Positions 43,445 through 52,719 are shown, counted from the first letter of the stretch. The stretch is 64,000 nucleotides of DNA from Collinsella sp. (GCA_019414545.1 DXLV01000005.1:1-64000); one strand, 5' to 3'. Notes: a model not told the origin generated them from the letters alone. Program-made: numbers and translations.

Positions 43445-44605
43445 CTACTTGGAGAGCTCGTCAGCGAGGGCCTCAATCTGGGCGCGCGATGCGTCGTTGA
43501 GCGAACCCAGGACGGTCACCTTGTTCTGCGTCAGCGTGATGTCTTTCATACCCTCGAGTTCCTTGGTCATAACCTTAGCGGCGGCAGGTGCCCAAGAACC
43601 GGCCTCGACGAGCGCCACGGTGCGGTTCTGGTAGGCATGCTCGGCGAGCGTGTGGATGAAGGTGCTCATAAACGGGAAGATCTCGCCCTGATAGGTGATG
43701 GAGGCGAGCACCAGACGGTCGTAGCGGAACGCATCCTCAACGGCCTCGGCCATGTCGTCGCGAGCTAGGTCAAAGACGGAAACCTTCTGGCCGCGAGCCT
43801 CGAGCGCAGATGCAAGCTCCTCGACGGCAGCCTTCAGGTGGCCGTAGACGCTCGCGTAGGCAATGGTGATGCCCTCGTCCTCGGGCTGATAGCTCGACCA
43901 GGTGTTGTAAGTGTCGAGGTAGTAGCCCAGGTTCTCAGTCAGCACGGGACCATGAAGCGGGCAGATGATCTGGATATCCAGATCGGCGGCCTTCTTGAGC
44001 ACGGCCTGCACAAACTTGCCGAACTTACCGACGATGCCAAAGTAGTAGCGGCGCGCTTCGCAAGCCCAGCCTTCCGGGTCCTCGATGTCGTTGGCGCCGA
44101 ACTTGCCAAAGCCGTCGGCACTAAAGAGCACCTTGTCGGTAGCCTCGTAGGAGAAGAGTACCTCGGGCCAGTGAACGTTGGGGGCGCCGACAAAGGTCAG
44201 GCTGTGGCCGCCCAGATCAAGCACGTCACCCTCTTTGACAACCATCTTGCGCTCGGGGAAGTCGGTGCCAAAGTAGTTGACCATCATGCGAAAGGCGCCC
44301 ATGCTTGCCACAATCTGCGCCTGGGGATAGCGCTCCATAAAGGCGGCGATGCCGGCGGAGTGATCGGGCTCCATGTGATGGATGACCAGGTAGTCGGGCG
44401 TGCGGCCGTCGAGTACGGTCTCGAGGTTGCCGAGCCACTCGTCGACAAATCCGCCATCGACCGAATCGGCGACAGCGATCTTCTCGCCCAAGATAACGTA
44501 GCTGTTGTATGCCATACCGTTCTCGGACACGTCGTACTGGCCCTCGAACAGGTCGATGTCATGATCGTCAACGCCAATGTAGCGGATATCCTTGGTGATC
44601 TCCAT
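43445..44605 (-). CDS. fprA: FprA-type flavodiiron protein (A-type flavoprotein)
   Basis: A 386-residue oxygen or nitric-oxide reductase. The metallo-beta-lactamase domain keeps all expected diiron ligands: HHMEPDHSAG near residues 80-89, VHWPE near 147, FSADGFG near 166 and PLHGP near 227. The flavodoxin domain (ITIAYASVYGHLKAAVEEL) follows from about 250. I use the ATG at 44605 with AGGAGG upstream. It protects anaerobes from oxygen or NO; no rubredoxin gene is adjacent. Confidence 0.93.
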   Translation of the reverse strand: MEITKDIRYIGVDDHDIDLFEGQYDVSENGMAYNSYVILGEKIAVADSVDGGFVDEWLGNLETVLDGRTPDYLVIHHMEPDHSAGIAAFMERYPQAQIVASMGAFRMMVNYFGTDFPERKMVVKEGDVLDLGGHSLTFVGAPNVHWPEVLFSYEATDKVLFSADGFGKFGANDIEDPEGWACEARRYYFGIVGKFGKFVQAVLKKAADLDIQIICPLHGPVLTENLGYYLDTYNTWSSYQPEDEGITIAYASVYGHLKAAVEELASALEARGQKVSVFDLARDDMAEAVEDAFRYDRLVLASITYQGEIFPFMSTFIHTLAEHAYQNRTVALVEAGSWAPAAAKVMTKELEGMKDITLTQNKVTVLGSLNDASRAQIEALADELSK

Positions 44606-44734
44606 CAGGCAAAGCCTCCTAGATAGACAAATGAACCCGTCTATCATAGCACTCGCCTTCATAGTCACGGCTATCTGCCGGCATCCTTATCGATTGTTAG
44701 CGAAGCGCAACGTTGAGCCGTTGACCTGCGAAAA

Positions 44735-45766
44735 CTATGTGCGCGGCGCTGCCGTGGTATGTCGAACGATAAGCTGGCCGGGAATGCGAATGGCGACGGT
44801 TTTGTCCGATGTCCCCACCTTGGGAACCGCATGCTCGAACACCTCGCGCCCGCGCTGATGCAGATCGAATCGAACGGTCGTGAGCTCGTTATGCGCGACA
44901 AAGTCGTCGAGCGAGTCATCGACGCCCACCACGCTCACGTCCTCGGGCACGCGCAGGCCGCTGTCGCGCAGCGCAGCGATAGCGCCGTTTGCCATTTGGT
45001 CGTTTGCCGCGTAAATCGCCGTCATGGTGCGGTCGTGCTCAGCCAGGTACCGAGCGGCCTCGTAGCCGCTGTTGGCAGACCAGTCGCCCTCGAGTGGCTC
45101 TACCGTCTCGATGTGTTTACGCTCGAGTGTATCTTGCCAACCGGCGCGACGAAATTGCTCGTCGACCGAGAACGACGGGCCGCCAATATAGCGAATCTGC
45201 TCGTGCCCCAGCTCAAACAGGTGATCCATAAGCAAGAGCGAGCAGCCGTAATGGTCGGAATCGACCGTGGTCACGCGCGGATGCGCGTACATGGTAACGA
45301 TGACCGTTCCAATGCCCGGCAACGGATCGAACGTCTCGAAATCGGGCGCCATGCGACTCATGCCGATGATGATACCGTCCACGGGCAGCGCGGCCATACG
45401 ACGCGTGGCCTCGGCAAGCGAAAACTCCTCGGTCTTGGACATCTCGACCAGCGTGATGGCGCAATTATGCTCGCGAGCTGCGCTGGCGATGCCGTCGATC
45501 ATTGAGAGGTTCCCAAACTTGGTGACATCGTTGACGCACAGCCCGACCGAATGGTAACGGCCGTCGCGCAGCGAGCGACCGGCATAACTCGGACGAAAGC
45601 CAAGCTCTTGCATAGCGGCCTGCACGCGCTGGCGCGTCTGTTCGTTAACGTTGGGCAAGCCGTTGGCGACGCGCGAAACCGTCTGCTGCGAAACGCCAGC
45701 AGCGCGGGCGACGTCGGCCATGGAGACCGGACGCGAACTGGTATCGTTGGACGGGCGCCTTGCCAC
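44735..45766 (-). CDS. galR: LacI-family regulator of the galactose genes
   Basis: A 343-residue repressor: HTH SMADVARAAGVSQQTVSRVAN near residues 15-35, hinge PSYAGRSLRDGRY, and a sugar-binding domain. GTG start with AGGTGA upstream. It is divergent from galK, with three TGTTAACGTACTCA-like sites between them, so it probably controls galKT and itself. It is a close relative in style of the LacI proteins at 54737 and 59577. Confidence 0.88.
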   Translation of the reverse strand: MARRPSNDTSSRPVSMADVARAAGVSQQTVSRVANGLPNVNEQTRQRVQAAMQELGFRPSYAGRSLRDGRYHSVGLCVNDVTKFGNLSMIDGIASAAREHNCAITLVEMSKTEEFSLAEATRRMAALPVDGIIIGMSRMAPDFETFDPLPGIGTVIVTMYAHPRVTTVDSDHYGCSLLLMDHLFELGHEQIRYIGGPSFSVDEQFRRAGWQDTLERKHIETVEPLEGDWSANSGYEAARYLAEHDRTMTAIYAANDQMANGAIAALRDSGLRVPEDVSVVGVDDSLDDFVAHNELTTVRFDLHQRGREVFEHAVPKVGTSDKTVAIRIPGQLIVRHTTAAPRT

Positions 45767-46104
45767 AGGATCACCTTCACCCTTGAGAGATCTGAATAGC
45801 GTGAATGCCGGCCCGGGCAGAAATACATCCCGCGCCGAGGCCCGCTATCGTCGGACGCATGTTAACGTACTCTACTTTTTCTATCTGCATCTCTTCTGCT
45901 TTATAAGTCCATACGGCAGTACCGTTCACGGCTGAATTTCTACCGATTACCAGATTCTCAAAAAGTGATAAGTGTTGTGTTATGAGTACGTTAACATAGC
46001 CCGTAACGTGCGGCATCGTAGATGCTGAGTTTATGCCGCTTCAGATTGTTAACGTACTCACTACGACGGAAAACTCGTCAGTATGCGCCAAGGAAAGGAC
46101 CCTC
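45767..46104. promoter_or_regulatory. galR-galK divergent control region with three operators
   Basis: Three copies of TGTTAACGTACTC: 45859-45874 (plus), 45984-45998 (minus orientation) and 46046-46060 (plus). Each pairs TGTTAACG with the partial complement CGTACTCA, as LacI operators do. They span both possible promoters. Otherwise AT-rich and non-coding. Confidence 0.65.
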
Positions 46105-47310
46105 ATGACCACCCCCGACGAAAAGACACTCGCCACGCTCACCAAGCTGTTTGAGGAGGAGTTTGGCCCCATCGGCGATCGCCAGGTGCTCTATGTGCAC
46201 GCGCCCGGCCGTTCCGAGATCAGCGGCAACCACACCGATCACGAGGGCGGTCACGTTATCGCCGGCTCGCTCGATGTCGCCGTCGACGGCATCGCCGTGG
46301 CAACCGATTCCAACAAGGTCCGCGTTGCCGACGAGGGCTATCCTACGTTTGAGATCACGCTAGACACGGTAGACATTCAGGAGTCCGAGAAGGGCACGTC
46401 CGCGAGCCTCGTCCGCGGCATGGCCCACGAAATCGCTGCTCTGGGCGTTGAGCCCCAGGGCTTCGACTTCGCCTTCACCTGCTCCGTCCCCTCGGGCGGC
46501 GGCCTTTCCAGCTCTGCCGCCGTCGAGGCCGCGTACGGCCGCGCCATGGAGACGCTCTGGGGCGCGCCCGCCATTGAGCCCGTCGCGCTCGCCCAGATGA
46601 GCCAGCGCACCGAGAACAACTATTACGGCAAGCCCTGCGGTCTGATGGACCAAGCCGCCGTGTGCCTGGGCGGCCTCGCCTACATGGACTTTGAGGACCA
46701 GGCTCAGCCTAAAACCCAGAAGCTCGAGCTCAACTTTGAGGATCACGGCTATGCGCTCGTGCTCGTTAAGGTTGGCGCCGACCATGTGGCGGCTACCGAC
46801 GACTACGCCGCCGTTCCGCGCGAGATGCAGGACGTCGCCGCCGAGTTTGGCAAGGCACGCCTGTGCGAGGTCAACGTTGCCGACTTTGACGCCAAGCTCC
46901 CCGAGCTGCGCGCCAAGCTGGGCGACCGCGCCTGCCTGCGCGCCGTTCACTACTGGTACGAGAACGGCCTGGTCGACAAGCGCTGGGCAGCGCTCAACGC
47001 CGGCGACATTGACCAGTTCCTGGTCCTGACGCGCGAGTCCGGCACCAGCTCTGCCATGTACCTGCAGAATGTCGTTGCCAAGCTGGGATCTGAACAGCCT
47101 TCCATGTATGCCTTGGCGCTGGCCGAGCACGTGCTCGACGGCCGCGGCGCCGTCCGCATTCACGGTGGCGGCTTTGGTGGCACCATCCAGGCCTTCGTGC
47201 CGCTCGATCTGGTCGACACCTTCATTGCCAAGATGAACGGCTGGCTGGGCGAGGGCTCTGCCCGTCACTACGCCATCTCTGACAAGGGGGCTTACGCGGC
47301 ATGGCTGTAA
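46105..47310 (+). CDS. galK: Galactokinase
   Basis: A 401-residue GHMP kinase phosphorylating galactose at C1. Motif I reads APGRSEISGNHTDHEGG rather than the classic GRxNLIGEHTDY, motif II is PSGGGLSSSAAVEAAYG near 135, and motif III HGGGFGGTIQAF near 365. I choose the ATG at 46105, which has AAAGGA upstream; 24 extra residues from an earlier start have no family match. Its end overlaps galT by 10 nt. The variant motif I occurs in other gut anaerobes to my knowledge, and substrate scope may differ. Confidence 0.92.
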   Translation: MTTPDEKTLATLTKLFEEEFGPIGDRQVLYVHAPGRSEISGNHTDHEGGHVIAGSLDVAVDGIAVATDSNKVRVADEGYPTFEITLDTVDIQESEKGTSASLVRGMAHEIAALGVEPQGFDFAFTCSVPSGGGLSSSAAVEAAYGRAMETLWGAPAIEPVALAQMSQRTENNYYGKPCGLMDQAAVCLGGLAYMDFEDQAQPKTQKLELNFEDHGYALVLVKVGADHVAATDDYAAVPREMQDVAAEFGKARLCEVNVADFDAKLPELRAKLGDRACLRAVHYWYENGLVDKRWAALNAGDIDQFLVLTRESGTSSAMYLQNVVAKLGSEQPSMYALALAEHVLDGRGAVRIHGGGFGGTIQAFVPLDLVDTFIAKMNGWLGEGSARHYAISDKGAYAAWL

Positions 47311-48929
47311 TGACTGACGTGCGAGAGGCCGCGCAGAACCTGATCGAGTACGCCATCCACCGATCCATGGTCGGTCAGGACGATCGCGTCTGGGCCTACA
47401 ACACCATTCTCGAGTGCATCGGTGCTACGGGCCCGGCACTTGACATGGCCTGGGCGCTGCAGACCGAGAAGCTCTCGCTCTTGCGCCCCGACACCCTGCC
47501 CGACTTTGATCTTGAAGGCACGCTCGGCGCGCTTTCCGAGGCCGCCGTTGCCAACGGTGCTGCCAAGGACACGGCGTCAGGCCGCGATCGCATCGCCATG
47601 CGCATCATGGGCGCGCTCATGCCGAGGCCTTCGGTTGTAAACGAGGAGTTCAACGGACGTATGGGCGTCAACGAGCCCCGCGCTGCGACCGACTGGTTCT
47701 ACGGCCTGTGCTGCGACGCCGGCTATGTGCGCCGCGCCGCCATCGCACGCAACATCAAATGGAGCACCCCCACCAACTGGGGTGACCTGGAAATCACCAT
47801 CAACCTGTCCAAGCCTGAGAAGGACCCGCGCGATATCGCCGCGGCAGGTGCAGCCAAGAACACGGGCGAGAAGTATCCTGCCTGCCAGCTGTGCATCGAA
47901 AACGAGGGCTATCCCGGACGCTCCGCCGCAGCCGACGGCGGCGCTCACCCCGCCCGCCAGAATCTGCGCGTTATCCCCATCCAGCTCGACGGCGAGCGCT
48001 GGGGCTTCCAGTACAGCCCGTACGCTTACTTTAACGAGCACTGCATTGCCATGAGCTCCGTGCATCGTCCGATGCACGTGGACCGCAAGGGTCTGACCTG
48101 CCTGCTCGACTTTGTCGACCTGTTCCCACACTACTTTATTGGCTCCAACGCCGACCTGCCCATCGTGGGCGGCTCGATCTTGTCACACGACCACTTCCAG
48201 GGCGGCGCGCACGAGTTCCCCATGATGCATGCTGCCGAGGTCTCGCAATTTAGCGTGCCCGGTTTTGACCAGGTCAGCGGTACCGTGCTGCAGTGGCCGC
48301 TCTCGGTGCTGCGCCTGCGCTCGCATGACCGCGCTCAGCTGCTCGACGCTGCCGAGAAGATTATCCTGGCATGGCGCGAGTGGACCGATGAGTCGGTGGG
48401 CGTCATCGCGCGCACTGCCGACGGCGTGGCCCACAACACCGTGACGCCCGTCATCCGCCGCGTCGACTCCCGCGGCAATGCCGGAGGCGAGATCTACGAG
48501 GCCTACTTGGCGCTTCGCTGCAACATCACGACCGACGAGCATCCGCTGGGCGTGTTCCACCCGCATGCCGAGTATCACCACATTAAGAAGGAGAACATCG
48601 GCCTGATCGAGGTTATGGGTCTCGCCATTCTTCCGCCGCGCCTGGTTCCCGAGCTCGGCGCTGTCCGCGAGCACCTGCTGGCGGCCAAGGCCGATGCCAG
48701 CTACGACCTTGTCGGCGCGCTCGAGGGCGATAATCTTTGCCGCAGCCACGCCGCATGGGCCGAGGATGTCTATGCCCGCCGCGCCGACGAGCTTACGGCG
48801 GACAACGCCATCGATATCCTGCACGAGGAGGTCGGCATGGTGTTTGGCCACGTGCTCGACAACGCCGGCGTCTTTAAGTGGGACGAAGCCGGCCGCGCCG
48901 CCCAGCAGCGCTTTATCGACTCACTGTAA
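47301..48929 (+). CDS. galT: UDP-glucose--hexose-1-phosphate uridylyltransferase, class II
   Basis: A 542-residue GalT of the long type (GalT_2). It exchanges galactose-1-phosphate and glucose-1-phosphate on UDP. Recognisable blocks: IEYAIHRSMVGQDDRVWAYN, EEFNGRMGVNEPRAATDWFY, the active-site SHDHFQGGAHEFP near 298, and HPHAEYHHIKKENIGLIEVMG near 420. Coupled to galK by overlap. No galE is in the window, so UDP-galactose 4-epimerase must be elsewhere. A strong terminator follows. Confidence 0.94.
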   Translation: MAVMTDVREAAQNLIEYAIHRSMVGQDDRVWAYNTILECIGATGPALDMAWALQTEKLSLLRPDTLPDFDLEGTLGALSEAAVANGAAKDTASGRDRIAMRIMGALMPRPSVVNEEFNGRMGVNEPRAATDWFYGLCCDAGYVRRAAIARNIKWSTPTNWGDLEITINLSKPEKDPRDIAAAGAAKNTGEKYPACQLCIENEGYPGRSAAADGGAHPARQNLRVIPIQLDGERWGFQYSPYAYFNEHCIAMSSVHRPMHVDRKGLTCLLDFVDLFPHYFIGSNADLPIVGGSILSHDHFQGGAHEFPMMHAAEVSQFSVPGFDQVSGTVLQWPLSVLRLRSHDRAQLLDAAEKIILAWREWTDESVGVIARTADGVAHNTVTPVIRRVDSRGNAGGEIYEAYLALRCNITTDEHPLGVFHPHAEYHHIKKENIGLIEVMGLAILPPRLVPELGAVREHLLAAKADASYDLVGALEGDNLCRSHAAWAEDVYARRADELTADNAIDILHEEVGMVFGHVLDNAGVFKWDEAGRAAQQRFIDSL

Positions 48930-48979
48930 CAGACGAGTTCGGACGCTCGCGCTCAACACATAGCGCCTACATGACAACG

Positions 48980-49015
48980 GCGCCCGTCGACAACATCGCC
49001 GACGGGCGCTTTTTT
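48980..49015 (+). terminator. Intrinsic terminator of galKT
   Basis: GCGCCCGTCG and CGACGGGCGC form a 10-bp stem followed by TTTTTT, about 50 nt after the galT stop codon. Confidence 0.85.
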
Positions 49016-49064
49016 GGTGCAAAGGGATGGTGCAAGAAGCGTCCCCAAGTGCCGGCCAAAACAC

Positions 49065-49128
49065 GAGAGTGGATAATCTCCCACTTTGAGCCCGCAAACA
49101 GGCCAAAAACGGGAGATTATCCACTCTC
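49065..49128. repeat. 18-bp inverted repeat downstream of galT
   Basis: GAGAGTGGATAATCTCCC (49065-49082) is exactly complemented at 49111-49128 around a 28-nt spacer. Function unknown; another stem of the type seen at 16909-16975 and 53885-54014. Confidence 0.55.
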
Positions 49129-49137
49129 ATTCTGCGA

Positions 49138-49168
49138 GCACTCATTTAAGCCTGTCCCCAATGAGTGC
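49138..49168. repeat. Hairpin with CCTGTCCCC loop
   Basis: GCACTCATT-TAAGCCTGTCCCC-AATGAGTGC, one loop base different from 17013-17043. Confidence 0.6.
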
Positions 49169-49190
49169 CCCTTTGGTACGTGACCGACGA

Positions 49191-49262
49191 TTGAACGTCA
49201 GATTGCCGCTTAGGGGCGTTTGCAGCGTCGAGCCGTTACGGCGTTTGGTAAAACGCCGTAAC
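49191..49262 (-). ncRNA. Two-hairpin 3' RNA element, truncated copy (after lacC)
   Basis: On the minus strand hairpin 1 (GTTACGGCGTTT-TACC-AAACGCCGTAAC) starts one base after the lacC stop codon and is followed by GGCTCGACGCTGC and CAATCTGACGTTCAA, as after aroF. The second hairpin is absent; the sequence diverges after 49191. Confidence 0.55.
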
Positions 49263-49263
49263 T

Positions 49264-50199
49264 TTAAAGCTCCGTTACTTCAACGTTGTTGTAGATCTCG
49301 TCCCAGCGGTTCATGACCAGGTGGCCGGTCTTGGGGTCCATGGCGTTGAGCTTACCGCAGGTATTGGCGGTCTTGAGCACCGTGACGTCGTCGGCACCAG
49401 CAGCAATGGCATGCGCAAAGCCGGCGATGGTCGAGTCGCCGGAACCTGTTGCGTTCACAGCCGCAATCGCGGGCGTCTTGGCGCGGAACGCGCGACCTTC
49501 ATGGAAGCCTACCGAACCGGCAGCGCCCATCGAAACGACAACCCAGGGAATACCGGCAAAACGGTCATCGGCGGCAAGCGCCTCGCGCAGGGCATCGACA
49601 TCATCGGTCGTAAAGGACGTACCCAGCAGGCCGTTAATCTCGGTCAGGTTGGGCTTTACGAGCTCAGGCTTAGCGTCGGACTCCAGCGCGGCCTCCAGCG
49701 ATGCACCCGAGGTGTCGAGCAGCACCTTGGCGCCCGCCTCCTCGGCGATCTTGACGAGCTCGGCATAGTAGCCGGCATCGACGCCACGCGGCAGCGAGCC
49801 CGAAAGCGTCACAACGTCCGCCTTCGCTGCAAGCTCGGCGAACTTAGCCGTAAAGGTCTCGAGCTCGGCCGGGGCGATCTGCGGGCCGCTCTCCAGCAGC
49901 TCGGTCTGATTACCCTCGTGCAAAATATTCAGGCAAATGCGCGTCTCACCGGCGATGGGCACAAAGTCGTTCTTGACGCCGTCGGCATCCATAAGCTCGG
50001 CCATATAGGCACCCATGTGACCGCCAAGCAGACCGGTCGCGAGCACATCGTCGCCCAACTGCAGCAGCACGCGGCTCACGTTGAGACCCTTGCCGCCAGC
50101 GGTCTTTTCGGGTGTCACGCGGTTAACGTCGTCAATGACCAGCTTGTCGAGCTGATAGCGCGTATCAATCGACGGGTTCATGGTAACGGTCAGAATCAT
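49264..50199 (-). CDS. lacC: Tagatose-6-phosphate kinase
   Basis: A 311-residue PfkB-family kinase making tagatose-1,6-bisphosphate. It follows LacC closely: MILTVTMNPSIDTRYQLDKL at the start, KTAGGKGLNVSRVL near residue 35, GETRICLNILHEGNQTE near 90, and the catalytic VNATGSGDSTIAGFAH near 250. I use the ATG at 50199 after CAGGAG. It is the last gene of the leftward lacA-lacB-lacX-lacC cluster. FruK (1-phosphofructokinase) is the alternative, but neighbours and motifs favour LacC. Confidence 0.9.
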   Translation of the reverse strand: MILTVTMNPSIDTRYQLDKLVIDDVNRVTPEKTAGGKGLNVSRVLLQLGDDVLATGLLGGHMGAYMAELMDADGVKNDFVPIAGETRICLNILHEGNQTELLESGPQIAPAELETFTAKFAELAAKADVVTLSGSLPRGVDAGYYAELVKIAEEAGAKVLLDTSGASLEAALESDAKPELVKPNLTEINGLLGTSFTTDDVDALREALAADDRFAGIPWVVVSMGAAGSVGFHEGRAFRAKTPAIAAVNATGSGDSTIAGFAHAIAAGADDVTVLKTANTCGKLNAMDPKTGHLVMNRWDEIYNNVEVTEL

Positions 50200-50252
50200 A
50201 TTGAACTCCTGTTCCGGGGCGGCATGACCCACCCCAAACATACGATAGCTCG

Positions 50253-51134
50253 TTAAAGGATCTCGATCTCAAAGCCGCGGGTGACGGTCTCCCCCGGCCT
50301 GGCAACCAGGCAGCCACGCTTGTGCTCCAGAATATCGTCCTCGTCGGAGCAGGTAGACAGGCCGCCCCACGGTTCCACGGCCACAAAGTCGCCCTCGGGC
50401 TTGCTCCACACAATCAGGTATGGCATATCGGGGAACGTCAGGCGCACGCCCTTGTCCTCGGTTTTCTTGGTCAGCGTAACCACGCGGCTCTCGAGCACGT
50501 CAAAGATGGTCTCCGCGAAGTCGAAGAGTTCGTGGGTAAGCGACAGGTCGTGGCCGACCATCGGGTTTTTGCTGCGATGCTCAACATCAATCAGGCCCGT
50601 CGAGGGAACGGCAGTACAGAGCTCGGTGGCCTCACGCTGCTCAAAACGGAGCTCGTAATCGTCATAGGACTCGCCCTCGTCGAGCGGGCACTTAAAGCCG
50701 GGGTGACCACCCACAAAGAATGGCATATCCTCGGTGCCCTCGTTGGTCACTTCGTACGATACGGTCACCTTAGCCGCATCAATAGTGTAACGAGCAACGA
50801 TCTTAAACGGATACGGATACTGCTCGAGCAATTCGGCATGGTCGGCAGAGCTTAGGCTCAGCGCAACCATGTTGTCGCTCTGCTCCTCGAGCTTCCACTC
50901 CTGTTTGCGTGCAAAGCCGTGGCGGGCAAGCTTAACCTCGCGGCCGCCCATGGTCATTGCGCGACCGTCACGAAGGCCACCGCAGATCGGGAAGCAAATG
51001 GGTGCTTGGCCCGACCAAACCGCCGGGTCACCCTGCCACAGGTACTCGCGGCCGTTGGCTTTAATCGAAGTGAACGACCCGCCCGCCGTGCTCAACGCCA
51101 CGCGAATCAAACCGTTATCAAGAACAAACTCCAT
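50253..51134 (-). CDS. lacX: Aldose 1-epimerase family protein (LacX/GalM-like)
   Basis: A 293-residue mutarotase-fold protein. Signatures: IKANGREYLWQGDPAVW near residues 23-39, PICFPICGGLRDG near 45-57, and FFVGGHPGFKCPLDEGE near 140-156 with the catalytic histidine. The short form and position within a lac cluster match LacX of lactic acid bacteria, whose exact substrate is not certain. Translation starts after AAGGG..AGG signals at 51134. The gap to lacB upstream holds a two-hairpin element. Confidence 0.85.
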   Translation of the reverse strand: MEFVLDNGLIRVALSTAGGSFTSIKANGREYLWQGDPAVWSGQAPICFPICGGLRDGRAMTMGGREVKLARHGFARKQEWKLEEQSDNMVALSLSSADHAELLEQYPYPFKIVARYTIDAAKVTVSYEVTNEGTEDMPFFVGGHPGFKCPLDEGESYDDYELRFEQREATELCTAVPSTGLIDVEHRSKNPMVGHDLSLTHELFDFAETIFDVLESRVVTLTKKTEDKGVRLTFPDMPYLIVWSKPEGDFVAVEPWGGLSTCSDEDDILEHKRGCLVARPGETVTRGFEIEIL

Positions 51135-51299
51135 AGGAGCCTTCCCTTTCGTACGACAGCCCGCCGAGTCAGTGGGGCTGATAGAAAACCGGCCCGCGCC
51201 CCCTCACAGAAACGCGAGCCGTCAATTGAACCAAGACGCAGCAATAACAGCAGGGGCAACCCCGCAGGTCACCTCAACGTCAGCGAGAAGCCAGCTGGC

Positions 51300-51425
51300 G
51301 AGGCAAGGTGCCGTGAAGCGAGACGGCATTGACCTTCTGGTCATGCCGTCGAAGCTGAGCGGCAGATTGCCCGCCAGATGGCTTCGCAGCGTCGACCGGT
51401 CCGGCGTTTGTTAAAACGCCGGAAC
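51300..51425 (-). ncRNA. Two-hairpin 3' RNA element, copy 2 (between lacB and lacX)
   Basis: On the minus strand hairpin 1 (51425-51398) is GTTCCGGCGTTT-TAAC-AAACGCCGGACC; hairpin 2 (51350-51322) has GACC-AGAA-GGTC at the tip over GACGGCAT/ATGCCGTC. Compared with 34321-34446, both stems carry paired substitutions while linker pieces (TCGACGCTGCG, CAATCTG) and the AGAA loop stay. It starts 4 nt after the lacB stop. The rest of the 295-nt gap shows nothing else. Confidence 0.6.
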
Positions 51426-51429
51426 CCCC

Positions 51430-51954
51430 TTAGTCGTGATACTCGCCGCGGTCCCACTTCTCGAGGAACTCGTCAAAGAAGTGCGGGTCAGCCTGAGCCT
51501 CAGCGTCGACCTTATTGCAGGCATCGATCTTGGCAATCAGGGCATCGTGCTCGGGGGTCTTCTCGTAGGGCTCCTCCAGGAAGGCAAGCATGATATCGGC
51601 CATCAGGAACTCGCCGGTGATCTTGCCGCCAAAGCCCACGATGTTGGCGTTGAGCTCGCGACGGGCATACAGGGCGGAGGTCATGTCGCGAACCAAGGCG
51701 CAGCGAGCGCCGGGAACCTTGTTGACGGCGTTGGTGATGCCGATGCCGGTGCCGCACAGGGCCACGCCAAAGTCGGCCTTGCCGCTGGCAACAGCCTCGC
51801 CCACGGCCTTACCGTAGATGGGATAGTGCGTACGGGTGTGGCTGTAGGTGCCGCAGTCGAGCACCTTGTAGCCAGCCTGCTCCAGGCGGTCGGCCAGATA
51901 GATCTTCTCGTCCGTAACGATATGGTCGCAACCGATTGCGATGGTCTTCTTCAT
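51430..51954 (-). CDS. lacB: Galactose-6-phosphate isomerase subunit LacB
   Basis: A 174-residue RpiB/LacB-family protein. [57 protein letters not shown] and [22 protein letters not shown] match LacB better than RpiB. With LacA it converts galactose-6-phosphate to tagatose-6-phosphate. AAAGGA precedes the ATG. It lies 63 nt after lacA in the same operon. Confidence 0.92.
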   Translation of the reverse strand: MKKTIAIGCDHIVTDEKIYLADRLEQAGYKVLDCGTYSHTRTHYPIYGKAVGEAVASGKADFGVALCGTGIGITNAVNKVPGARCALVRDMTSALYARRELNANIVGFGGKITGEFLMADIMLAFLEEPYEKTPEHDALIAKIDACNKVDAEAQADPHFFDEFLEKWDRGEYHD

Positions 51955-52017
51955 CAGAACGTCCTTTCGTCTGAATTCACAAGTTGAGGTAGAAGTTCGA
52001 GTTCTCGGTGGCTCTCG

Positions 52018-52446
52018 TTAGGCCATCTTGTTGAGCATGTCGACACGGATCTGGTGACGGCCGCCGGCGTACTGGGCGCGCAGGAACTCGCGGGCGATCT
52101 TCTTGGCGACCTCGGTGCCCACAACGCCCGGGCCCATGGTGACCATGCGCGAGCCGTTGTGCTCGCGGGTCATGTAGGCGGAACGCTCGTCGGAAATGTT
52201 GGCGACGACCATGCCCTTGATCTTGACGGCGGCCATATAGGATCCGACGCCGTACTTATCGAATGCGAAGCCCTGGGAATCCTTGTGCTCCAGCAGGTCC
52301 TTGGCAACGGCGGTCGCGGAATCGACAAAGTCCGCGGCAGGGGTCTCGGAATAGTCGACGACCTCGTGACCGTCGGCGATGAGCATCTCCTTGATGGACT
52401 CCTTCATCGACATACCGTCGGCATCGGAAGCGATTACAACCCTCAT
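52018..52446 (-). CDS. lacA: Galactose-6-phosphate isomerase subunit LacA
   Basis: A 142-residue partner of LacB. MRVVIASDADGMSMKESIKE at the start, FAFDKYGVGSYMAAVKIKGM in the middle and GRHQIRVDMLNKMA at the end follow LacA. It has AGGAGG before its ATG and is the first gene of the leftward lac cluster, preceded by GAACA-type regulatory repeats. Confidence 0.92.
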   Translation of the reverse strand: MRVVIASDADGMSMKESIKEMLIADGHEVVDYSETPAADFVDSATAVAKDLLEHKDSQGFAFDKYGVGSYMAAVKIKGMVVANISDERSAYMTREHNGSRMVTMGPGVVGTEVAKKIAREFLRAQYAGGRHQIRVDMLNKMA

Positions 52447-52540
52447 GACATCCTCCTTGAGAGATACGCAGGTGCGTAGTTTCTGTTTGGAAGTGTTGAA
52501 TCGCGCTCAGGTCCGGGCATCTGAATGTGCGGTTCTTCAC

Positions 52541-52641
52541 TGTTCATGTTTATTTGAACACATTCGAACATCGACTGCAACAACTATTTGTTTATCTTTG
52601 TTCTTTTTTGAACAAATGCCGTTCACGGATGATTGTTGAAC
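52541..52641. promoter_or_regulatory. lacA operon control region with GAACA repeats
   Basis: Contains TGTTCA...TGAACA (52541-52560), the direct repeat GAACA-CATTC-GAACA (52556-52570), the perfect inverted repeat TTTGTTC-N6-GAACAAA (52597-52616), and GTTCA...TGAAC (52621-52641). The same GAACA-N5-GAACA unit occurs before the EIIA gene, in the same orientation relative to transcription. This suggests one regulator, probably the DeoR protein at 42575. Confidence 0.55.
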
Positions 52642-52686
52642 GTTTGGGCCCGGCACGGACGTAGCGACCATGTGTCCAACAAACAA

Positions 52687-52719
52687 AAGGGCGGCCGAGA
52701 ACGTGTCTCGGCCGCCCTT
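52687..52719 (-). terminator. Intrinsic terminator after the membrane-protein gene
   Basis: On the minus strand AGGGCGGCCGAGA pairs with TCTCGGCCGCCCT and is followed by TTTGTTTG. It is 35 nt beyond the TAG at 52754 that closes the reading frame past the in-frame TGA. Confidence 0.8.
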
